Source of the DNA: Algibacter miyuki | GTDB lineage: Bacteria > Bacteroidota > Bacteroidia > Flavobacteriales > Flavobacteriaceae | NCBI RefSeq assembly: GCF_042427745.1 | Contig: NZ_JBHMFA010000035.1 | DNA: 64,000 bases | Direction: 5' to 3' (one strand) | Notes under the pieces: model-generated | The model's input: only the letters and a program-made list of their open reading frames with translations | Databases searched by the model: none | Told to the model about the DNA's origin: nothing | In this document: piece by piece, positions 35,935-43,438 of the stretch | Layout: each line of letters starts with the position of its first letter | How positions within the stretch are numbered: the stretch's first letter is position 1 | Program-made: the position numbers and the translations under genes

Positions 35935-37236
35935 CTACTTTGTAATAAATTCTATGTTGGTTAATTTCACCACCACTGGGTTTGGCCAAATTTTATCGTT
36001 ATAAAGTCTTTGCGCTCTACTTATCGATATTTCGAGTAAATCTTCATGCTGAATAAATCGAGATGTTGGTGTGTTTTCTGGCCAGTATTCCACCACTAAA
36101 TCGTTCTGCCCGAGTACGGAAATTGTGGTGTTTTTAGTTGATCGCATGTTTTTCAATAGAAAGTTTCGTCTAAACCCTTTAAACCAATTTTCTTGCCCTG
36201 TGATAAAAACATAAGCCGTGTTATCCTCTTTACCTTTTGTAAACCACATATCGCCATCTTTTACAATGGTTGGAACGGTTCTCACATTTTTAACGCCTTC
36301 TTCATTAACATACATCCACAAAGCAATTTCTCGCAAACGCTCTTCTTGCTCTATCGGAATTTCTCCGTTAGGTTTCGGACCAATATTCATTAGGAAATTA
36401 CCGCCTTTAGCACGGATTTCAATTAATTTATCTATTAATTCTCCTCCATCCTTATAATCTTCATTTGTAGGTTTGTATTGCCATTGCGTACCCATCGTCA
36501 TGCAAGTTTCCCATGGTCCTGGCATAGCACCTCCAGGAATTTTTTGTTCTGGTGTATTCATCTCACCACGAGTGACTACAATATCCGGTGCTATTTCATG
36601 AACATATTGCGCCATAGGCTTCGCTTGAAAGGCATCAAAAAACATCACATCTATAGGGCCATAATTATCAATAACCTCTTTAACTTGAATTTTATCGTAT
36701 TCAAAAAGTTCTTTATTAGCCGTTACTTGTGTCATTGGACCTTTTCGAGAAATTAAATGCCCTTGCTTATGGATGAAACTAAAATCTTCTGGAGAAAAAT
36801 AAATTCCCACTTTCAAATCGAATTTACGCAACGCATTTACTAATTGACCAACAATATCTTTACCGTAAGGCGTATTCATGATATTGAAATCGGTTGTTTT
36901 AGTATCCCACATACAAAAACCATTGTGGTGTTTTGCTGTAAAAACAACGTACTCAGCTCCTGCTACTTTAAACAGACGCGCCCATTCTTCAGCGTCAAAT
37001 TTATCGGGGTAAAATGTTTTTGGAAGTTCGTTAAAATATTTACTTACATAATCTTCTGAAGCCCCAACTAACGAATGACTAATAACGCTCCCTAATTGAG
37101 AATCTACACTCCAATGCACAAATATACCGAAGCCCATATCCATGAAATCCTCATTAAGCTCGGGCTTATTTTTAAGCTGCGAAAAGGCTGAAAATGTAGT
37201 TAATAAAACGAGTAAAACGGTAAATTTAATCTTCAT
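35935..37236 (-). CDS. GH29-family alpha-L-fucosidase, divergent paralogue
   Basis: 433-aa exported GH29 protein (signal peptide ending TFSAFSQ). It shows MGFGIFVHWSVDSQLG in place of the more common FGMFLHWG, AEYVVFTAKHHNGFCMWD, a probable nucleophile Asp in IDVMFFDAFQ, TMGTQWQYKP and KGGNFLMNIGPKPNGEI. It is shorter in the C-terminal beta domain than its neighbour. Genes on both sides are close (12 bp to GH92, 37 bp to the other GH29). Alpha-L-fucosidase is the family assignment; the changed N-terminal active-site strand leaves substrate preference open, and some GH29 members act on other deoxy-galactosides. Confidence 0.87.
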   Translation of the reverse strand: MKIKFTVLLVLLTTFSAFSQLKNKPELNEDFMDMGFGIFVHWSVDSQLGSVISHSLVGASEDYVSKYFNELPKTFYPDKFDAEEWARLFKVAGAEYVVFTAKHHNGFCMWDTKTTDFNIMNTPYGKDIVGQLVNALRKFDLKVGIYFSPEDFSFIHKQGHLISRKGPMTQVTANKELFEYDKIQVKEVIDNYGPIDVMFFDAFQAKPMAQYVHEIAPDIVVTRGEMNTPEQKIPGGAMPGPWETCMTMGTQWQYKPTNEDYKDGGELIDKLIEIRAKGGNFLMNIGPKPNGEIPIEQEERLREIALWMYVNEEGVKNVRTVPTIVKDGDMWFTKGKEDNTAYVFITGQENWFKGFRRNFLLKNMRSTKNTTISVLGQNDLVVEYWPENTPTSRFIQHEDLLEISISRAQRLYNDKIWPNPVVVKLTNIEFITK

Positions 37237-37248
37237 AATAAATTTTTA

Positions 37249-39579
37249 TTACTTGGTATTAGAGCTGTTAGACATTTCTAAAATTAAATCGCCGCCTTTA
37301 ATAATATCCTGATGCGAAATACTATAATGACCAATAGGCGCATTATTTAAACTCACTTTATTTACATAAACATTGGCATCACTATTATTATGCGCCTTTA
37401 TGCTGAATGTTTTATTCGAATAATAATCTGGATTTAACTTGATAGTAACCTCATCAAAGATAGGACTTCCTATTTGATATTCTGGATTGCTTTCTGTGCC
37501 TCCATTCATTTGAAATAATCCAATTTTCATAAGCACTGAAAGACTTCCCATTAAACCTTGATCTTCATCACCATTAAAACCTGTAGCCGGCGATAAACCA
37601 GAATATGCTTTATTAATAACTGCACGAGACCAATACTGAGACAAATCGTTTCTTCCTAATTTATTGAACACAAAAGCGGTTTGCATTGATGGTTGATTGC
37701 CATAATTTACAGGAATTCTACTATATTCAGGATGCAATTCTTGCGCATGTGAATTTCCTGCTGTAAATCCGATTTTTTCTGCTGTTTTAAATTGCTCATC
37801 GAGTTTTTCAACCGCTTTATCATTTCCGCCCATTAAGGTTGCTAAACCTTCTAAATCGTGAGGTACAAACCATGTAGATTGCGCACCGTTAGATTCTATA
37901 AAACCGTTTTCTGCTTGGTACGGATCGAAATCTTTTTTCCAAACGCCTGCTACGTTTTTAGGTCGCATCCAAGTTGATTCTGTATCAAAAACATTTTTAT
38001 AATTATTGGAACGTTCCATAAAATAATTATAATCGTCGTTATGGTTTAACTTTTTAGCCAATTGCGCTAAAGTCCAATCTTGATATGCATACTCCATGGT
38101 CATACTTGCTCCATCTTGATGCCCACCGAATTTACCATCTGGAATTGGGTAAGGTACATAGCCGTTTTCAATATAATATTTCAAACCACCCCCCAAATCG
38201 GTGTTATGCTCGTAACCGGCTTTCCCCATGATGCCCTTAAGCATGTGGTTCTTTTTTAAGGCCTGATAAACACCTTCTAAATCATCTTTTAAAATTCCTT
38301 TTTGAATGGCAGATACCATAAATGGCGTAGACGATGCCCCCGTCATCACGTAAGTATAATTTCCTCCGGAAGGCCCACGTGGCACCAAACCGCCATCTTT
38401 ATAATATTGCATTAATGAATGAGCAAAATCTTCCATAATTTCAGGATAAACCAATCCCCAAAGGGTATTTATAGTCCATTGCGCACCCCAAAATGAATCG
38501 GAATTAAAGTGATTGAATTTCGGTTTATTATTTGCGTCTAGTGGCAATTGACCAACTCTAAACGCTTCGCCTGTATTATCTGGATAGGCACCGTTAATAT
38601 CGTTTATAATTCTGCGACCTTGAAGTGCATGCCATAAATCGGTATAAAAACGTCTTTGTGCTTGTTCGTTATTTCCTTTTACATCAATTCGTCCAAGTAA
38701 CTCATTCCACTCGTCTTTAGAAGCATCTACAATTTGGTCGAAATCCCAATTTGGTAATTCTTCATTTATATTAAGATTTGCATTTTCCACGGAAGTGTAC
38801 GATATACCCACTTTCATTAAAACGTCCTGATCATCTTCTTTCAAACTGATTAGGTAGTTCCCGGTTTCTTCATCTTTTTCTAAAGCCTCAATTTCAGTAT
38901 TCAACTTTACCTTAAAATACACCGTTACCGGTTTTGGACGTCTATGTGTACGTTCCATCACCAAATGCCCTGAAAGTTCATTTTTATTATTTTGTTCTAA
39001 AAACCCATTCGAATTTTTACAAGGCCCTAAAGGGGTATTCAGGTTAAAAAGAATGGCTGCATTTTGGTTTTCAGGAAATGTATATTGATGTAAACCCACA
39101 CGTTTTGTACTTGTAAGTTTGGTTTCAATTTGATAACGTTCCAGTTCTAAACTATGGAAACCAGGTGTTATTTCCTCGTTGTCATGATTAAATTTTGAAT
39201 AAAAATCTTTAAAAATGTTGCTTTTATTTTCTTCGGAAACAGTAACGGGCATTACCGACACCCCCGACATTTGCCAAGCATGAATATGGCTAAACCCTTT
39301 AATAGTATCTGTTTTAAAACGATAACCACTGCCCCAAGCTCCACCAATTTGTGTGTCGGGACTTAAATTAACCATCCCAAACGGGCGATTGGCTGACGAA
39401 AAGAAGAACCATCGTGAATTTTCGGTATCTAACAACGGATATACTTTTGCTGTATAATCTATGGCAGATTCAGAGCTTGTTTCTAAATCTTGTTTTTCAT
39501 TTTCTTTACACGAAAACATGGTAAGACATATAATACTTAAAATGTAAAATCGGTGTTTTAGGAGGGGATATAACTTCAT
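37249..39579 (-). CDS. GH92 family glycosidase (alpha-mannosidase type)
   Basis: 776-aa lipoprotein (lipobox MFSC, Cys near residue 24). GH92 enzymes are Ca2+-dependent inverting exo-alpha-mannosidases. It begins in family style (RPFGMVNLSPDTQIGGAWGSGY), then GFSHIHAWQMSG, then the (alpha/alpha)6 domain (FWGAQWTINTLWGLVYPE; PRGPSGGNYTYVMTG; MTMEYAYQDWTLAQLAKKL) and FNGDEDQGLMGSLSVLMKIGLF, which stands where canonical members have GNDDxGQMSAW. It belongs to a variant branch of GH92, so activity on an alpha-mannoside is probable but not certain. It has 12-bp gaps to both neighbours in the operon. A surface lipoprotein location fits early trimming of a mannose-containing glycan. Confidence 0.88.
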   Translation of the reverse strand: MKLYPLLKHRFYILSIICLTMFSCKENEKQDLETSSESAIDYTAKVYPLLDTENSRWFFFSSANRPFGMVNLSPDTQIGGAWGSGYRFKTDTIKGFSHIHAWQMSGVSVMPVTVSEENKSNIFKDFYSKFNHDNEEITPGFHSLELERYQIETKLTSTKRVGLHQYTFPENQNAAILFNLNTPLGPCKNSNGFLEQNNKNELSGHLVMERTHRRPKPVTVYFKVKLNTEIEALEKDEETGNYLISLKEDDQDVLMKVGISYTSVENANLNINEELPNWDFDQIVDASKDEWNELLGRIDVKGNNEQAQRRFYTDLWHALQGRRIINDINGAYPDNTGEAFRVGQLPLDANNKPKFNHFNSDSFWGAQWTINTLWGLVYPEIMEDFAHSLMQYYKDGGLVPRGPSGGNYTYVMTGASSTPFMVSAIQKGILKDDLEGVYQALKKNHMLKGIMGKAGYEHNTDLGGGLKYYIENGYVPYPIPDGKFGGHQDGASMTMEYAYQDWTLAQLAKKLNHNDDYNYFMERSNNYKNVFDTESTWMRPKNVAGVWKKDFDPYQAENGFIESNGAQSTWFVPHDLEGLATLMGGNDKAVEKLDEQFKTAEKIGFTAGNSHAQELHPEYSRIPVNYGNQPSMQTAFVFNKLGRNDLSQYWSRAVINKAYSGLSPATGFNGDEDQGLMGSLSVLMKIGLFQMNGGTESNPEYQIGSPIFDEVTIKLNPDYYSNKTFSIKAHNNSDANVYVNKVSLNNAPIGHYSISHQDIIKGGDLILEMSNSSNTK

Positions 39580-39591
39580 TATTATAGGTTT

Positions 39592-41625
39592 TTAAGGCGT
39601 CATTTTATTTAAGTTTTCTTCAATAGCTTTTAACATATCGTGTGTAGGAAAACCATTGTTTTGTCTTCTGTTTTTTATAGCGTACCAATCTTTCCATTTA
39701 TCATCTAAATCGCCTGAAGCTCTACGCGTATAAATAGCTTCTAATTGTTCTTTAGCGATAGGGAGCAATCCTTTTGCTTCATTTAAAGCCGTTATGTTTT
39801 TGGATGTCTCGAAAGCTTGTTTCAGCTTCGTCATTTTATGCAATGTCGTTTCAAAAGTAATTAAATCTTGATACAATTGCGCAGGTAATAGAATGTATGC
39901 GTGATAAAAATTGGTAGCATCAATTTGATAACCTTGCTCTGCTTCCGTTAAGGCTTTTTGTACGTTTTCAGCAGCGTGCTCTGTGGTTTCGTAATCCCCG
40001 ATAACGCGTTTATAATCGAATGGAATTGGTGTTTTACCAGGCCTTCTAATGGGTGCGTTTGATAAATATGAAACCGCTTCGCGAATTTCCCATAAATGCT
40101 CTACATAACCTTTTCGTCCTTCTTGTGCTTCGTGTAAATATTGCATTGATTTTATGGCGTGTTCTGAAGCTTCATTAGAAAAATAACGATTTGTCCACAT
40201 TTTATAAAAATCCTTTCCTGTAAACGTATCAGGATTATTACAAAAGGCGCTATAAGCTTCTAAATTCAATAAAAACGGTCTGAAATTTTGTCCGTTTACT
40301 AAACAGAATTTATCAGCTTCATAATCTTGAAACATCGCTTTCATTATCGTTTCAACCTTGTTTGGATATGGATTATGAACGGTGTGATTTAACCAATAAC
40401 CCGCATGCATATAAGTTCCAAAATCATACCCATCCGTGGTGTTTGGCAGATGTTCAAAATCACCAAAACCGTGATCAGACCAAAGTACCGTCCAATCTTC
40501 TGGGGGACGAAAACCTTCGTTCCACATTTCCATCCCATCCGAATAACAAACCAGCACTTTTTGTGCTTTGGGTTTATACTCATCTATTAATTTCCCGAAG
40601 ACTACAAACACTTCATTAAAAACATCTATTTTGTTTTCGCCACACGTGCTTTCGTATTTCCAGTCCCAAACTTGATGACGTGGACGCAGAATAAAAATAT
40701 CGGTTTTAGCAAGCGGAGTTTCCTCTAAATAATAACGCCATGCGCTTACCCAATCGGCTTTGTATGTTTTCCAACAATCGGCTTTATCGGCCGACATGGG
40801 ATGTATTTGATAGCCCAACTCGAAATCTATGGCAATTTTCATCCCTTTTAAATGGGCATAATTTATCATTTTATCTATAAAATCGATATCTACTTGATAA
40901 TCTGGCTTGAGTTTTTTGTATTCTGGACGAACAAAAAATTCTGGACGTCCCAGCATATCGAATAACTGAATAGCATTGTAGCGCATACGTACCAAGGCAT
41001 CAATTAATTCGGTGTACGACTCCCAATCGTATTCTAACAATTTACCTCGGTAATTTGCGAGCTCGTCCACATCGTTTTCAAAATAAGCTAAAACCGGTAC
41101 TTTTGGTGGCGCTATTGTTTTTGGAGTGAAATTGAAAACGGTTTCATTAGAAATTTTATTAGCGGTTTTACCTGTCCAATATTCTAAAGGATCGATTCCT
41201 AAGATTTCTTTTGAATAATCGTAAACAGCATATTGCAACCCTTGCGTGTCGGATCCTGCTATAACGATAATGTTTTCTTGATTTTTGTAATTTATTTTTG
41301 CCCAAATTCCACCACGACTTCCTGGGATTTCTTCAGACAAATGAATGTTTTTTTGAATGGCTAATTCACTGATTAACGCATTTGATATTGTTGTTCCTAA
41401 AATAAAAACAGTTCCCGATTCTGGAAAGCCTTCTTTTTCTGAAACGATTTCAATAGGTGTATTTACAACTTTCTTTAAGTCGTTTTGTAAATCGGTTACA
41501 ACGTTTAACTCGACTTCTGACAATTGATCTCCAACCACTAAATAAATGGATTGATCAACCTGTTTTGTACATGAAAAGCTAAGGACAAAAATAGAAAGGA
41601 TGCTTAAAATGTATAATTTCTTCAT
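39592..41625 (-). CDS. GH115-related lipoprotein, divergent and short
   Basis: 677-aa lipoprotein (lipobox SFSC, Cys near residue 19). The N-terminal alpha/beta domain (VVTDLQNDLKKV; IIVIAGSDTQGLQYAVYDYSK) and following TIM-barrel-like region resemble GH115 in layout. Segments parallel to the true GH115 in this operon are WTVLWSDHGFGDFEHLPN, GTYMHAGYWLNHTVHNPYP and FCLVNGQNFRPFLLNLEAY. It lacks the long C-terminal beta region, and the equivalents of several GH115 signature stretches have changed (WTDDNYG is WSDHGFG). It is the first enzyme gene after SusD, behind a terminator hairpin. A second uronidase-type activity is plausible, and an unclassified glycoside hydrolase family is an alternative. 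Confidence 0.65.
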   Translation of the reverse strand: MKKLYILSILSIFVLSFSCTKQVDQSIYLVVGDQLSEVELNVVTDLQNDLKKVVNTPIEIVSEKEGFPESGTVFILGTTISNALISELAIQKNIHLSEEIPGSRGGIWAKINYKNQENIIVIAGSDTQGLQYAVYDYSKEILGIDPLEYWTGKTANKISNETVFNFTPKTIAPPKVPVLAYFENDVDELANYRGKLLEYDWESYTELIDALVRMRYNAIQLFDMLGRPEFFVRPEYKKLKPDYQVDIDFIDKMINYAHLKGMKIAIDFELGYQIHPMSADKADCWKTYKADWVSAWRYYLEETPLAKTDIFILRPRHQVWDWKYESTCGENKIDVFNEVFVVFGKLIDEYKPKAQKVLVCYSDGMEMWNEGFRPPEDWTVLWSDHGFGDFEHLPNTTDGYDFGTYMHAGYWLNHTVHNPYPNKVETIMKAMFQDYEADKFCLVNGQNFRPFLLNLEAYSAFCNNPDTFTGKDFYKMWTNRYFSNEASEHAIKSMQYLHEAQEGRKGYVEHLWEIREAVSYLSNAPIRRPGKTPIPFDYKRVIGDYETTEHAAENVQKALTEAEQGYQIDATNFYHAYILLPAQLYQDLITFETTLHKMTKLKQAFETSKNITALNEAKGLLPIAKEQLEAIYTRRASGDLDDKWKDWYAIKNRRQNNGFPTHDMLKAIEENLNKMTP

Positions 41626-41707
41626 GAATAAAATGTTATCAAATTGATAATGGCGTGCACTACTTCGTAATATTAAACTTCTGAAAAGCAGTTAATTTAA
41701 ATGAAAT

Positions 41708-41742
41708 AAAAATATAGGCAGACAAATATGCGTCTGCCTATA
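41708..41742 (-). terminator. Intrinsic terminator/attenuator between SusD and the enzyme genes
   Basis: On the minus strand an 11-bp perfect stem (TATAGGCAGAC with GTCTGCCTATA, 41713-41742) and 8-nt loop are followed directly by TTTTTATTT. It lies 31 bp after the SusD stop codon. Partial read-through would give high SusC/SusD and lower enzyme levels from one promoter; no separate promoter with the TCCAT operator is seen in the 148-bp gap. Confidence 0.85.
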
Positions 41743-41773
41743 ATAAACCTGTGTTTCTTTAATTTGCTATTAA

Positions 41774-43405
41774 TTAATATCCAAGGTTTTGTTCTAGGCC
41801 TGGCGTTTCTGCAATTGGCCCAGAAGGAATAGGAAATATTCTCATATTTGTATCGGCATCAGTTTTATCTGTCCAGATATCTTCATAAGTTCCGAATCGA
41901 ATTTGATCTGTTCTTCTATGATATTCCCAATAGAACTCAAACCCCCTTTCGTTGTAAACTTCTGTAAGTGTTGCACTACCTGTTGCAAAACCAGATCCAC
42001 CACGTGCAATTCTAACAGCATTTACATCTGATAATGCATCACCAGATCCTAATCTTAATTTAGCTTCTGCTCTCATTAAATATAAATCGGCCAATCTAAA
42101 CACAGGTATATCAACACCTGTATCATCTCTATTGGTACCTATATCATCTATACTCCATTTTGAAACTCTTACCCCTACAGATTGATTTTCGGCTATCAAA
42201 CTCACTTCTCTGGTATGATTAGCTAAAGTTTCATCCTTATTCCAAAGCTTTACAGGAACAATATCAATAGTTCCGTCACCATTAAAAAGAGGTGTTCCTG
42301 CATCATTTTTTATACCATATTGCTGCCCTTCAAGAAAGCCACGGTTCATTTTATAATCAGAAAATAGTATCGTACCAGTTTCACTAGCGTAGTTTTCTTT
42401 ATAATATCTAGGGTCGTTTGCAGAGTCCCACGTATCTAAAAACTCTGGCAATGTACATCCAGCGTCTGAACCTGTTAAATTAGTAGTACCATCGTTTGCA
42501 AAATAAATAAGCCCTCTAGACAGCCCATTAGTCGTGTTTCTAGAAACACTTCTACCGCTAATTCGTATAGATGTTAATTCATTTTTTATTGACCATATAA
42601 TTTCAGAGTGATTTTCATTGTCAGGATCGAACATACTAAAATAATCATCAGTTTCTAAAGTATGAGTTCCTCCATTTATCACTTCAGTTGTAAGATCAAT
42701 AACATTTTGCATATCAGCATCGGTAAAATTAAAACTACCAGCATATCTATCTGTATAAACAGCTTTGTTTAAATAGACTCTTGCCATAAGCGATTTTGCT
42801 GCATCCTGAGTAAAACGTACTGTGTTTTTTCCTGTAGGAAGACTGGCCATAACCGATTCTAAGTTTGCAATAATAGTATTTACAGCATCGGCTCCTGTTA
42901 GAATTTGCGGGTCTGTACTAAAGTTAATATCGCTAATACCACGATATGGTACTTGACCATAAGCATCTAAACATACCCACATATAATGTGATAATAAACC
43001 TACTGCCTCGGCATACTCTTGGCTTCCTTCCTCCAAATAAGAAATTGCTTGAAAAGAAAAAGCCATTCCAGTTGTGATATGATCCCATGTTTCGGTTGTG
43101 TAACGATTTTCTGGTCCGTATGTATGCTTATGCAGTTCTTGGAAAACACCTCCATCAAACCAATCGGTTCCTCTCGTTGGCAACATCCCTTCATCTGCTG
43201 AAAATGTTTGTAAAGCAAAAAACCATCGGTGTCCATAAACCATTCTCATATTGTTATAGACAGGAGCTAAAAGGTCTAAGGGGTCTGCATTAATTAACAA
43301 ATCTTCTCCAAGCGATTCGTCAATAATTTTCTCTTCGATATCACATGACTGAAACCCAAAGAATACAGCCAATATGATGCTAAAAATTATAGATTGTTTT
43401 TTCAT
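41774..43405 (-). CDS. SusD/RagB-family nutrient-binding lipoprotein (SusD-like)
   Basis: 543-aa outer-membrane lipoprotein (lipobox QSC, Cys near residue 20). SusD-type features are the early loop MRMVYGHRWFFALQTFSADEGMLPTRG, ISYLEEGSQEYAEAVGLLSHYMW, KSLMARVYLNKA, FRLADLYLMRAEAKLRLG and the end IFPIPSGPIAETPGLEQNLGY. It is somewhat longer than the first SusD and of the type often found with GH92/GH29 loci. It starts 33 bp after the SusC stop codon and ends before a strong terminator. Confidence 0.94.
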   Translation of the reverse strand: MKKQSIIFSIILAVFFGFQSCDIEEKIIDESLGEDLLINADPLDLLAPVYNNMRMVYGHRWFFALQTFSADEGMLPTRGTDWFDGGVFQELHKHTYGPENRYTTETWDHITTGMAFSFQAISYLEEGSQEYAEAVGLLSHYMWVCLDAYGQVPYRGISDINFSTDPQILTGADAVNTIIANLESVMASLPTGKNTVRFTQDAAKSLMARVYLNKAVYTDRYAGSFNFTDADMQNVIDLTTEVINGGTHTLETDDYFSMFDPDNENHSEIIWSIKNELTSIRISGRSVSRNTTNGLSRGLIYFANDGTTNLTGSDAGCTLPEFLDTWDSANDPRYYKENYASETGTILFSDYKMNRGFLEGQQYGIKNDAGTPLFNGDGTIDIVPVKLWNKDETLANHTREVSLIAENQSVGVRVSKWSIDDIGTNRDDTGVDIPVFRLADLYLMRAEAKLRLGSGDALSDVNAVRIARGGSGFATGSATLTEVYNERGFEFYWEYHRRTDQIRFGTYEDIWTDKTDADTNMRIFPIPSGPIAETPGLEQNLGY

Positions 43406-43438
43406 AACTTATATTGTATTATACTTTGTTATTTTAAA

